Shown piece by piece: positions 33,488 through 42,813 of a stretch of DNA of 64,000 nt. The notes under the pieces are model-generated. The model did not search any database and was not told the origin of the DNA. It saw nothing but the letters and a program-made list of their open reading frames with translations. The first letter of the stretch is position 1, and the number at the start of each line of letters is the position of its first letter. Made by a program: the position numbers and the translations under genes. Source of the stretch: Bosea vestrisii (lineage in GTDB: Bacteria; Pseudomonadota; Alphaproteobacteria; Rhizobiales; Beijerinckiaceae); contig NZ_CP126307.1 of NCBI RefSeq assembly GCF_030144325.1, positions 3,872,001 through 3,936,000 on the forward strand, in the 5' to 3' direction.

Positions 33488-35549
33488 CTACCGGATCGGC
33501 ATCGACATCGGCGGCACCTTCACCGATGTCGTCGTCGCGCGCGACGACGGGCTGATCGAGACCCGCAAGGTGCCCTCGACGCCGGACGACTACAGCCGCG
33601 GCATTGCCCAGGCGTTGAAGGCGCTGGTCGAGGACTACCAGACCACGCCCGACCGCGTCACCGGCATCGTCCATGCGACCACGGTCGCGACCAATGCCAT
33701 CCTCGAATACAAGGGCGCCCGCACCGGTCTTTTGACCACCGAGGGCTTCCGCGACGTGCTCGAAATGCGCCGGCTGCGCATCCCGGTGCTCTACGACCTG
33801 CAATACGACAAGCCGAAGCCGCTCGCGGCCAGGCATTTGCGGCTTGAGGCGCGCGAGCGGCTCGCTGCTGACGGCTCGGTACGGGTCCCGCTTTCGAAAG
33901 AGGATGTCGTCGCGGCGGCACGGCGCTTCCGCGAGGAGGAGGTCGAGGCGGTCGCGATCAGCTTCCTGCACGCCTACGCCAATCCCCGGCACGAGATCGA
34001 GGCTGAAGACATCCTGCGCGCCGAGCTTGGCGACGGCGTCTATATCTGCCGCGGTTCGGAAATCCTGCCCGAGATCCGCGAATACGAGCGCACCTCGACC
34101 GTGGTGGTGAATGCCTATATCGGCCCGGTCGTGCGCAACTATGCCAGTGCCCTGACGGCGCGGCTCGCCTCGATCGGTGTCACCTGCCAGGTCGAGATGA
34201 TGCATTCCGGCGGCGGCATCATGCGGCTGGGCTCGGCGGTCAAGCGCGCCGCCTCGCTGGTCGAATCCGGCCCGGCTGCCGGCGTCATCGCCTGCGCACG
34301 GCTGGTCTCGGGGAGCGACGAGCCCAGCATCATCTCCTTCGACATGGGCGGCACCACCGCCAAGGCGGCGCTGATCGAGCATGGCGAGCCGGCGCGCACC
34401 ACCGAATACGAGGTCGGAGCGGGCATCAATTTGTCGAGCAAGCTGGTCAAGGGCGGCGGCTATCCGATCAAGATGCCGTTCATCGACGTCTCCGAGATCG
34501 GCGCGGGCGGCGGCAGCATCGTCGCGATAGACAGGATGAACCAGGTCTCGGTCGGCCCGCAAAGCGCCGGCGCCTGGCCTGGCCCGGTCTGCTATGGCCT
34601 CGGCGGCAAGCAGGCGACGCTGACCGACGCTTTCCTGACGCTCGGCTACATCAACGATGTCGCGCTCGCAGGCGGCAGCTTTCCGCTTCAGGCCGATGCC
34701 GGCCGCGCCGCGCTGAACGATCAGGTCGCGCGCCCGCTCGGCCTCGACCTCCAGCAGACGGCGCGCGGCGTGTTGACGCTCGCGGTCACCACCATGACGC
34801 GGGCCGTCAAGGCGGTCTCGACCTATCGCGGTCGCGATCCGCGCCAGGCGACCCTGGTCGCCTTCGGCGGCAATGGCCCGGTGGTCGCCGCGGAAGTCGC
34901 GAGCGCGCTCGGCATCCGCCGTGTCATCGTCCCGCGGGCCGCCGGCGTCTTCAGTGCGCTCGGCCTGCTGCGGTCGGATGTCGAGCAGGAGTTCGTGCGG
35001 CCGTCACGCCATCGCCCCGGCGAGCTCAACGATGCCGGGCTGGAGCAGCTCTTCGCCGAGCTCGGCGCGGACGCACGCAGCATCCTTTCGCTCGAAGGCT
35101 ATGATCTCGCGCTGGCCGAATTCCGCTATGCCGCGGACCTGCGTTATGTCGGCCAGGCCTATGAGCTTACCGTACCCGCGAAACGCTTCGATATCGCTGA
35201 GCTCAACGAGTTGTTCCACCGCGAGCACGAGCGCACTTATGGCCACCGCTCGCAGAAGGACGCGATCCATCTCGTCAACGCCCGTCTGACGGTGCGTCTG
35301 CCGCTGATCGCTCCGCGCCACCAGTTCGCGGCAGAGGCGCCGATGCGGCGCGCCGACCGGCCGGTCTCCTTTCACGCTAGCGGAGCCACAGCCTCGATCG
35401 CCGTGATCAGCCGGGCCGACCTCGATGGTACGGCGCGGCGCGGCCCCTTCGTCGTCGAGGAATACGACTGCACCTGCGTCATCGGCCCCGGCCAGAGCGC
35501 CAGGCTCGACGAGGCCGGCAATATCGACATCGCCCTGGAGGCCGCATGA
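33474..35549 (+). CDS. hyuA: Hydantoinase/oxoprolinase family protein, subunit A
   Basis: A 691 aa ATP-dependent amidohydrolase subunit of the N-methylhydantoinase A / 5-oxoprolinase / acetophenone carboxylase superfamily. It opens with RIGIDIGGTFTDVVVARDDG (phosphate-binding loop of the actin-like ATPase fold). It also shows HATTVATNAILEYKGARTGL, GLLTTEGFRDVLEMRR, ISFDMGGTTAKAALIEHGEP, GGGSIVAIDRMNQVSVGPQS and VAFGGNGPVVAAEVASALGI. The start at 33474 lies within the DppF-like gene. It acts with the following subunit B on a cyclic amide or a carboxylation substrate, which cannot be specified from sequence. Confidence 0.9.
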   Translation: MAQHSYRIGIDIGGTFTDVVVARDDGLIETRKVPSTPDDYSRGIAQALKALVEDYQTTPDRVTGIVHATTVATNAILEYKGARTGLLTTEGFRDVLEMRRLRIPVLYDLQYDKPKPLAARHLRLEARERLAADGSVRVPLSKEDVVAAARRFREEEVEAVAISFLHAYANPRHEIEAEDILRAELGDGVYICRGSEILPEIREYERTSTVVVNAYIGPVVRNYASALTARLASIGVTCQVEMMHSGGGIMRLGSAVKRAASLVESGPAAGVIACARLVSGSDEPSIISFDMGGTTAKAALIEHGEPARTTEYEVGAGINLSSKLVKGGGYPIKMPFIDVSEIGAGGGSIVAIDRMNQVSVGPQSAGAWPGPVCYGLGGKQATLTDAFLTLGYINDVALAGGSFPLQADAGRAALNDQVARPLGLDLQQTARGVLTLAVTTMTRAVKAVSTYRGRDPRQATLVAFGGNGPVVAAEVASALGIRRVIVPRAAGVFSALGLLRSDVEQEFVRPSRHRPGELNDAGLEQLFAELGADARSILSLEGYDLALAEFRYAADLRYVGQAYELTVPAKRFDIAELNELFHREHERTYGHRSQKDAIHLVNARLTVRLPLIAPRHQFAAEAPMRRADRPVSFHASGATASIAVISRADLDGTARRGPFVVEEYDCTCVIGPGQSARLDEAGNIDIALEAA

Positions 35550-37288
35550 GCATGCGCGAGATCGACCCGATCACCCTGGAGGTGATCCGCAACGCGCTCG
35601 CCTCGACCGCCGACGAGATGGCGCTGATCGTGATGCGCTCGGCCTATTCGCCGGTGGTGCGCGACATCATGGATTATTCGACGGCGCTCTGCGATGCGAA
35701 GGGCAGGGTGATTGCGCAGGGCCTGACCCTGCCGATCCAGCTCTGCTCGTTCCCGCGCATCATGGGCTTCGTCCGGGAGCGCTATGGCGACGGGCTGAAG
35801 CAGGGCGACGTCCTGATCGCCAACGACCCCTACGGTTCCGGTGGCCAGCACCTGCCGGATATCTATATCCTGAAGCCGATCTTCGTCGCTGGCCGGCTCT
35901 CGGGCTTTGCCGCAACCGTCGCGCATCACACCGATCTCGGCGGCATCGTGCCCGGCTCGGTCGCGATCTACGCCACCGAGATCCAGCAGGAAGGCCTCCG
36001 CATTCCGCTGCTCAAGCTCTACGAGGCCGGTTCGCCGGTCGAGGCGGTCTTCCGCATCCTCGAGGCCAATACACGCTCGCCGGTCGAGGTGCTCGGCGAC
36101 ATCCGCGCCCAGATCGCCGCGTGCAATGTCGCCGAGGAGGGTCTGAAGACGCTGATCGGTCGCTATGGCGCGAACGAACTCGATGCCTATATCGACGCGC
36201 TGCACGACCATGCCGAGGCGATGATGCGCGATGTCATCCGCGCTCTGCCAAACGGCGTCTACCGCGCCACCGACTATATCGACGGCGTCGGCGAGAATCC
36301 CGAGCCGCTACCGATCGTCGCGACCGTCACCGTCGCCGACGACACGATCGACATCGATTTCACCGGTACCGCCGGCCAGATCGCGGCTTCGATCAACTGC
36401 CCGATCTCGCTGCCGGAATCGGCCTCCTTCTGCGCGATCCGCTGCCTGTCGCAGCAGGACATCCCGAACTGCGAGGGCTATCTCAGGCCGATCACGGTCC
36501 GTGCGCCCGAGGGCTGCCTGGTCAATCCGCGCTATCCGGCGGCTTGCGGCGCGCGCGGCGTCGTCGGCTACCGCGTCTTCGACGCGATCATGCAGGCGCT
36601 GGCGCAGATCGTGCCGGAACGCGCCATGGGCGGCTCGGAGGGCGGGCCCTATCTGCTGGCCGCCGGCGGCACGCATGAGGGGCGGCCCTTCGTGCTCAAC
36701 GAGATGGTGGTCGGCACCTGGGGCGCGCGCGCCGGCAAGGACGGCATCGAAGGCATTTCCAACCCTGCCGCCAATCTCTCCAACCAGCCGGTCGAGATGA
36801 TCGAGGCCGACATGCCGGTCGAAGTGCTGCGCTATGGCCTCTTGCCCGATACGGGTGGGCCGGGCGAGTTCCGCGGCGGGCTCTCGCTCATCCGCGAATT
36901 CCGCTTCCTGGCGCCGGTCCGTTTCGTGCTGCGTGGCGATCGGCGCGATCATCCGCCCTTCGGTTTCGAAGGCGGCAGCCCCGGCGCGCCCTCGGCCCAC
37001 ATCCTGATCAGGGCCGATGGAACCCAGCGGCAGCTGCCGACCATGCCGATGGAGAGTTTCGCGGCCCAGGCCGGAGACGTTTTCCGTCTCATTGCAGCTG
37101 GCGGCGGCGGCTATGGCGATGCGCTGAAACGCGATCCGATCCGCGTCGCCGACGACCTGCGCGAGGGCAAGGTTACGGTGGCGGGGGCCGCGCGTGACTA
37201 TGGCGTGGTCTTTGATGCCGCCGGCGTGAGTGTCGATCAGGCCGCCACGACACGTCGACGCGCCGAGCTTGCGGGAGCCAGATCATGA
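35546..37288 (+). CDS. hyuB: Hydantoinase/oxoprolinase family protein, subunit B
   Basis: A 580 aa partner subunit of HyuA. Characteristic stretches are DPITLEVIRNALASTADEMA at the N-terminus, RSAYSPVVRDIMDYSTALCD, DVLIANDPYGSGGQHLPDIY, AATVAHHTDLGGIVPGSVAI, IDIDFTGTAGQIAASINCPI and LLPDTGGPGEFRGGLSLIRE. ATGA overlaps with both neighbours indicate stoichiometric expression. In relatives A and B form a heteromeric ATP-dependent enzyme. Confidence 0.92.
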   Translation: MSMREIDPITLEVIRNALASTADEMALIVMRSAYSPVVRDIMDYSTALCDAKGRVIAQGLTLPIQLCSFPRIMGFVRERYGDGLKQGDVLIANDPYGSGGQHLPDIYILKPIFVAGRLSGFAATVAHHTDLGGIVPGSVAIYATEIQQEGLRIPLLKLYEAGSPVEAVFRILEANTRSPVEVLGDIRAQIAACNVAEEGLKTLIGRYGANELDAYIDALHDHAEAMMRDVIRALPNGVYRATDYIDGVGENPEPLPIVATVTVADDTIDIDFTGTAGQIAASINCPISLPESASFCAIRCLSQQDIPNCEGYLRPITVRAPEGCLVNPRYPAACGARGVVGYRVFDAIMQALAQIVPERAMGGSEGGPYLLAAGGTHEGRPFVLNEMVVGTWGARAGKDGIEGISNPAANLSNQPVEMIEADMPVEVLRYGLLPDTGGPGEFRGGLSLIREFRFLAPVRFVLRGDRRDHPPFGFEGGSPGAPSAHILIRADGTQRQLPTMPMESFAAQAGDVFRLIAAGGGGYGDALKRDPIRVADDLREGKVTVAGAARDYGVVFDAAGVSVDQAATTRRRAELAGARS

Positions 37289-38442
37289 CCATGTCGTTGT
37301 TCGGAGCGGCCGCGCTCAACCAGACGCTTGTCGGCGGAGCCGGTAGCCGGGCGCGGCTGGAGACGCCGGCAGCCGTGCTCGACCTCGATCTGTTCGAGCA
37401 CAATATCACGCTGATGGCGGAGACCTGCCGTAAGGCCGGGCTGAATCTCCGGCCGCATGCGAAATCGCATAAATGCGCCGAAATCACCCGCCGGCAGATG
37501 GCGGCCGGGGCGCTCGGCAATTGCTGCGCCAAGCCGGGCGAATTGCTGGCGCTGTTCGAGGGCGGCGTCCGCGACCTCCTGCTCAGCGCCCCGATCGCCA
37601 GTCCGGCGAAGATCGACGCCCTGGCACGCGCCGCAGCGGCCGGCGGGCGCATCGGCGTCGTGGTCGACCGGGCCGATCTTGCGACCGCCTATGCCGAGGC
37701 TGCGCGGCGGCACGGCACCGTCTTCGACGTCTTCGTCGATCTCGATGTCGGGTTGAAGCGGAGCGGCGTCGCGATGCCTATTGAAGCGGTCGAACTGGCA
37801 AAGCTCGTTTCGGGGCTGGCCGGCCTGCGCTATCGCGGCGTCCAGGCTTATCAGGGCCGCGTCCAGCACATCGACGATTTCGCTGCGCGCCGCGTTGCCA
37901 ACCAGGAGATGGGCCGGCAGCTCGCATTGATGCTGGAAGCCCTGCGCGAGGCCGGGCTGGCGCCGGAGATCGTCTCGGGCGGCGGCACCGGCAGCCATCT
38001 CCTCGACGGCGAGGATCGCCTGCTGACCGAGATCCAGGCCGGCTCCTATGTCTTCATGGACGAGGCCTATGACAGCGTCGACATGCATGGCCGTGGTGGG
38101 CCGGAGTTTCGTCCGGCGCTGCGCATCGCGGTGACCGTGATCGGACATAGCTCGCTTGGCTTTGCGATCACCGATGGCGGCAGCAAGAGCTTTGCGCTCG
38201 ACGGTCCGCCGCCGCGCGTCTTCCTGAACGGCGAATTGGTCGGGCGGATCGAGTGGTGCGGCGACGAATTCGGCCGCATCCTACCATTGGAAGGGCGGGG
38301 CACCTTGCCGATCGGCACGGTCGTCGAATGCACGGTCCCGCATTGCGACCCGACGATCAACCTGCACGATATCCTGCACGTGGTCAGGGGCGACAGGCTG
38401 ATCGAGCTGTGGCCCGTCGAGGCCCGTGGCAGAGCCGATTAG
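37285..38442 (+). CDS. D-threonine aldolase / D-serine dehydratase-like PLP enzyme (DSD1 family)
   Basis: A 385 aa fold-type III PLP enzyme with an alanine-racemase-like N-terminal barrel. The PLP lysine is Lys60 in RPHAKSHKCAEI. The C-terminal metal site reads VPHCDPTINL (His353, Cys354, Asp355); the His-x-Asp pair is what D-threonine aldolases use, whereas D-serine dehydratases use His-x-Cys. SGGGTGSH near residue 231 binds the phosphate. It ends the operon, overlapping hyuB by 4 nt, and probably acts on a D-amino acid released by the hydantoinase. The specific reaction is inferred only. Confidence 0.87.
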   Translation: MTMSLFGAAALNQTLVGGAGSRARLETPAAVLDLDLFEHNITLMAETCRKAGLNLRPHAKSHKCAEITRRQMAAGALGNCCAKPGELLALFEGGVRDLLLSAPIASPAKIDALARAAAAGGRIGVVVDRADLATAYAEAARRHGTVFDVFVDLDVGLKRSGVAMPIEAVELAKLVSGLAGLRYRGVQAYQGRVQHIDDFAARRVANQEMGRQLALMLEALREAGLAPEIVSGGGTGSHLLDGEDRLLTEIQAGSYVFMDEAYDSVDMHGRGGPEFRPALRIAVTVIGHSSLGFAITDGGSKSFALDGPPPRVFLNGELVGRIEWCGDEFGRILPLEGRGTLPIGTVVECTVPHCDPTINLHDILHVVRGDRLIELWPVEARGRAD

Positions 38443-38471
38443 CTCGCGACGATTCCTCGGGGTGCGTGCCG

Positions 38472-38505
38472 CGTCGCCCTGAACCACCCATCCGGAAGGG
38501 CGACG
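38472..38505. terminator. GC hairpin between convergent operons
   Basis: A perfect 9-bp stem (CGTCGCCCT at 38472-38480, AGGGCGACG at 38497-38505) with a 16-nt loop lies between the DSD1-like gene and the convergent AraC gene. No T tract is visible, so function as a bidirectional terminator is probable but not certain. Confidence 0.5.
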
Positions 38506-38526
38506 GCGCGGTGGGGCCTGGCTAGC

Positions 38527-39414
38527 TCATGGCCGCTCTGTCGCGCCGCGGCGCCAAGCGGCTGGTGTCTCGCCGACCATGCGGCGGAAGACGCGGGTGA
38601 AATGTGCCTGGTCGGAGAAGCCGGCATCGGCCGCGATCTCGGTCAACGGCCGATCGCCCGCCGCGAGCAGGCGCTGGCCGCGCTCGATTCGCGCCTTGAG
38701 CTGCCATTGATGCGGCGGCAGGCCGGTCGAGGCCTTGAAAGCGTGGCTGAAATGCGATTGCGACATGCCGACGAGCTCGGCGAGGTCCTGCAGCCGGATC
38801 GTGCCGGCGGCATGCTCGCTGATGTAATCGGTCACCGCCTTGAGCTGCCAGTTGCTCAGCGGCGCGCGCTGGCGTGGCGCGTTGGCGCGCACGCCGAAGA
38901 GATCGATCAGGACCGCGAGCACCAGCCCGTCGCCATAAAGATCGTGCCGCGCATCCGGCTCGGCGCATTCGCCGGCGATCAAACGCGCCAATGTCAGGAT
39001 GCGCTCGTTCGAGAAGGCGATGCGCGGCTGCGCCAGCCGCTCGGGCGACAAGGCTTCACCGAGCCGCTCGCTGACGGTGGCGGCATCGAAATGCAGGTCG
39101 AGATGGCGGATGCGCATGCGCTGCTGCGTCCGTCCCCAGACGGGTAAGCCGGCCGGCATGAAGCTGATCGCGTTGGCGCGGGCCCGGCTGGAGATTCCGG
39201 GCTCGTTCGGATTGAGCCGCGTCTCGAAATTGCCGCCGACCTTGTCGAGCACCACGAACAGGCGCGGATGCTCGGAGACGTATTCGCCGCTGGCGCCAGC
39301 CTGGCATTCGGCCTGCCAGAGATCGGCGACGACACCATTCCATACCCGGTATTTCAGCGAGCCGATGACGCTGATGCCTTCGCGGACCGAGCGCATGCGC
39401 GGCTGGAAACCCAT
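38527..39414 (-). CDS. AraC-family transcriptional regulator
   Basis: A 295 aa regulator. The C-terminal 100 residues hold two HTH motifs (LQDLAELVGMSQSHFSHAFK and LTEIAADAGFSDQAHFTRVF) plus the GETPAAWRR tail. The N-terminal 180 residues form a ligand-sensing domain without a close name, with the segment MRIRHLDLHFDAATVSERLG. It is divergent to the TonB-dependent receptor and fhu genes, the usual position of siderophore-sensing AraC activators such as PchR or AlcR. I infer that it controls that uptake operon. Confidence 0.9.
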   Translation of the reverse strand: MGFQPRMRSVREGISVIGSLKYRVWNGVVADLWQAECQAGASGEYVSEHPRLFVVLDKVGGNFETRLNPNEPGISSRARANAISFMPAGLPVWGRTQQRMRIRHLDLHFDAATVSERLGEALSPERLAQPRIAFSNERILTLARLIAGECAEPDARHDLYGDGLVLAVLIDLFGVRANAPRQRAPLSNWQLKAVTDYISEHAAGTIRLQDLAELVGMSQSHFSHAFKASTGLPPHQWQLKARIERGQRLLAAGDRPLTEIAADAGFSDQAHFTRVFRRMVGETPAAWRRGATERP

Positions 39415-39587
39415 CTTTAGCCTCCGCAGAGCCGGATGATCGCGCCTCGGCGCGTGTTCAAAAATGCAACGTGATCAGCGCAATTGTAGACGCGCGGCCA
39501 AGAACATTCAATGCATGACAGGAACGATCAATCCCGCCTCACGCGATACTGATATTGCCCAACGGAAAGCTGAATGCTGCTTTTGAA

Positions 39588-39610
39588 CAGTTCTAAGTTC
39601 GATCAGTTCT
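39588..39610. promoter_or_regulatory. Direct repeat in the AraC-receptor intergenic region
   Basis: The heptamer CAGTTCT occurs at 39588-39594 and again at 39604-39610, a 16-bp period, 53-75 bp upstream of the receptor ATG and in the 248-bp divergent gap. AraC-type activators often bind direct repeats next to the promoter. Assignment as the binding site is inference, and no Fur or RirA box was recognised. Confidence 0.45.
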
Positions 39611-39662
39611 GAAGTGGCAGAAATTATTGGGGCCGGGATCGAAAATGTGCTACTTGCTGGTG

Positions 39663-41857
39663 ATGAAGACTAGGTTTCTTCTTGGCTCGACTGCGTCGCT
39701 TGCTCTGCTTTGTGCCGGGACGGCCTGGGCGCAGGGGCAGCCCGCTCCCACGGTCCAACTCGACACAATCACGGTCGAGGGCGAGGGCGGCGCCACCGGG
39801 CCGGTCAACGGCTATGTTGCGACGCGCTCGACCACAGGCTCGAAGGCGAACACGCCGATCACCGCGATCCCGCAGGCGGTCTCGGTACTTGGTCGTGACG
39901 AGATCGACGACCGCAAGGCGCTCAAGGTCGACGAGGCTCTGCGCTACACCGCCGGCGTCGCCGCCCAGGCCTTCGGCCCCGATCCCGATACCGACTGGAT
40001 CTTCATTCGCGGCTTCCAGGCGACGCAGACCGGCGTCTTCATGGACGGGCTGCAGCTCTATGGCTACGGCTTCGGCGGCTTCCAGATCAATCCGTTCCTG
40101 CTCGAACGCGTCGAGGTGCTGAAAGGCCCGGCTTCGGTGCTCTATGGCGGCTCCACACCCGGCGGTATCGTCAATCTCGTCAGCAAGCGCCCGAACGGCG
40201 AAAACTTTGGTTATGTCGAGGCCGGCATCAACAATTTCGGCAACGCCTATCTCGGCATCGACGTCGGCCTCAGCGACAAGCAGGGAGTCTGGAGCACGCG
40301 CCTGACCGGCAAGCTCTCCGGTGGCGACCAGTACACCGACGTCGCCAAGGATTTCCGCGGCACGATCATGCCGCAGATCACCTATCAGCCGACCGGCGCC
40401 ACCCGCATCACCGCCTATGGCGTCTATTCGGCGCTCGACCAGATCCATGTCGGCGGCGGCTTCCTGCCCTATGTCGGCACGGTGGTGAACGCGCCCTTCG
40501 GCAAGATCCGGCGCAAAGCCTTCCTCGGCGAGCCCGCGATCGACGATCAGGAGCGCACCGAGACGCTGCTCGGCTACGAATTCCAGCACCAGTTCGCCAA
40601 CAACTGGAACTTCACCCAGAATCTGCGCTACGGCGCGATGAAGGGCTCGCAGCTCGGCCCCTACGGCTTCGGCTATGCCGGCCCCGATGCGCCCTTCGGC
40701 GATCGGCTTCAGCCGCTCGGGCCCGATTACCAGCTCTATCGCATCGGCTTCCAGGAGAAGACGCGGGTTCGGACCTTCACGATCGACAACCGCATCGACG
40801 GCAAGGTCGTCACCGGCCCGCTCGAGCATTCGCTGCTCTTCGGCATCGACTACAAGTACTTCAACATCGACCACACCCAGGCCTCGGGTGGCGCGACCAC
40901 GATCAGCGTCACCAATCCTGCCTACGGGGCGCAGCAGGGCCCGACCGGTGTCTATCTCAACCAGGACCTGAAGCATCATCAGATCGGCTTCTACGCCCAG
41001 GATCAGATCCGCTTCGGCGGCGGCTTCCTGCTGACGCTGAACGGCCGCTACGACTATGTCGACAAGAAGTCGGTCAGCCCGGCCGGCCTGCTGTTCTCGC
41101 CGACCTATGACAAGAAGGAAGCGTCGTGGAGCGGCCGCGCCGGCCTGGGCTACGAGTTCGCCAACGGGCTCACCCCTATGTCAGCGCCGCGACCTTCTTC
41201 ACCCCGGTCTTCGACGCCGTGCCCAATCTGCTCGGCGGACCCGGCCAGCCCTTCCGCCCGGAGGAGGGCCGGCAGTTTGAGGCCGGCGTGAAGTACAAGC
41301 CGACCTTCATGGACGCGCTGTTCACCGCCTCGGTCTTCAACATCACCAAGCAGAACGTGCTGAACCCGGCCCCGACCGCGCTCAACCCGTTCGCCCAGCA
41401 GCAGCTCGGCGAAGTTACCTCGCGCGGCTTCGAGTTCGAGGCCAAGGCCAACATCACCAAGGACCTGAAGCTGCTCGCCTCCTTCACCGCCTTTGACCTG
41501 AAGACGACCAAGGATACCCGCCCGCTGCTGGTCGGCAGGACGCCGGTCGTCGTGCCCGAGGTCACCGCCTCGGCCTGGCTCGACTACACCGTGCCGGAGG
41601 GCTTCTTCAAAGGCATAGGGCTCGGCGCCGGCGTGCGCTATGTCGGCAGCTCCTATGCGAATGCCGAGAACACGCTGAAGGTGCCGTCGGCGGCCTTGGT
41701 CGATGCTGCGATCCGCTACCAGATCGGTAATTGGGGCATGGCGCTCAACGTCACCAACCTGTTCGACAAGGCCTATGTGAAGAGCTGCAACGGTCAGTCC
41801 GGCTGCGGTTATGGCGATGCCCGCACCGTCACCGTCTCGGCCAATTATCGCTGGTAG
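39663..41857 (+). pseudogene. TonB-dependent siderophore receptor, frameshifted
   Basis: Outer-membrane ferric-siderophore receptor, about 730 aa when repaired. The signal peptide is MKTRFLLGSTASLALLCAGT to AWAQ. A TonB-box-like segment DTITVEG follows, then the plug (ITAIPQAVSVLGRDEIDDRK, FIRGFQATQTGVFMDGLQLY, VEVLKGPASVLYGGSTPGGI) and the beta barrel. The frame breaks at 41173-41176: the first reading stops at 41291, while the -1 frame continues as TPYVSAATFFTPVFDAV and ends with the typical aromatic terminus TVTVSANYRW at 41857. One extra C restores a single ORF. The adjacent FhuD, FhuB and FhuC suggest hydroxamate siderophores. Confidence 0.88.
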
Positions 41858-41922
41858 AGGCGTCCCACCCAGTATGAAGGCGCAGCGCCTGCTGCGGCCT
41901 TCGCCTGTGATAGACCGCTGAT

Positions 41923-42813
41923 ATGATTGACCCGATGGTGTTCCCGACCCGACGCTCCACGCTCGCCCTGCTGGCGGCGGCGGCGATGCTACGGCCGGCG
42001 CAGGCTGCGGGTCTTCGCATCGCGACCGTCGACTGGTCGGTGCTGGAGACCCTGCTCGCACTCGGCGTTGCGCCGGTCGCCGCCCCGGAGCTCCTGCAGT
42101 TCCGCGAGGTCGCGGTCGAGCCGCAGGTGCCGGGAACGGTTACCGATCTCGGCCTGCGCGGCACGGTCAACTTCGAGCTGCTGCTGCTCTCCCGGCCGGA
42201 GCTGATCTATTCGTCGAGCTTCTATGCCAGCTCGGAGCCGCGGCTGCTGCGGATCGCGCCGGTGGAGCGCTTCTCGATCTATGCGCCGGGCCGACCGCCC
42301 TTTGAGCCGGCAGCCGCAATGATGCGCAGCATCGGCGCGCGTCTCGGCATCGGCGGCGTCGCAGAGCGCTATCTCGCCGAGACCGAAGCCGAGTTCGCTC
42401 TCCTCCGCGAGCGCCTGAAGCCGCATGCGGCGCGCCCGGTGATCCCGATCAATCTCGGCGACAGCAGGCATTTCCGCGTCTTCGGCGCCGACAGCATGTT
42501 CGGCGAAGTGCTGAAGCGGCTCGGCCTCGCCAATGCCTGGACCGACGATACCAGTTACTCCGCCACGGCGCCGGTCGGCCTCGAGGCGCTGGCGCGTGTG
42601 CCTGACGCCTGGATCGCCTTGATTCCGCCGGTACCGCCTGGCGCATTGGAGGTGCTCGCGAGGAGCGCCTTCTGGAACGCGCTGCCCAATCTGCGCGAGG
42701 GCCGGCTGCTGCAGCTCGCCTCGATCAATCCCTATGGCGGCCTGCCGTCGGCGCGGCGGTTCGCCCGGCTTCTGACTGAAGCGCTTCTGGCGGCGGAGGC
42801 GAGCCGTGGCTGA
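41923..42813 (+). CDS. fhuD: Iron-siderophore ABC transporter substrate-binding protein (FhuD-like)
   Basis: A 296 aa periplasmic binding protein with an RR-type signal (FPTRRSTLALLAAAAMLRPA, cleavage near AQA). The class III fold begins RIATVDWSVLETLLALGVAP and has VNFELLLLSRPELIYSSSFY, GDSRHFRVFGADSMFGEVLK and LASINPYGGLPSARRFARLL. These match FhuD, which carries ferric hydroxamates from the receptor to the permease. The start may be 41923 or 41935. Its end overlaps the permease start by 8 nt. Confidence 0.88.
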   Translation: MIDPMVFPTRRSTLALLAAAAMLRPAQAAGLRIATVDWSVLETLLALGVAPVAAPELLQFREVAVEPQVPGTVTDLGLRGTVNFELLLLSRPELIYSSSFYASSEPRLLRIAPVERFSIYAPGRPPFEPAAAMMRSIGARLGIGGVAERYLAETEAEFALLRERLKPHAARPVIPINLGDSRHFRVFGADSMFGEVLKRLGLANAWTDDTSYSATAPVGLEALARVPDAWIALIPPVPPGALEVLARSAFWNALPNLREGRLLQLASINPYGGLPSARRFARLLTEALLAAEASRG

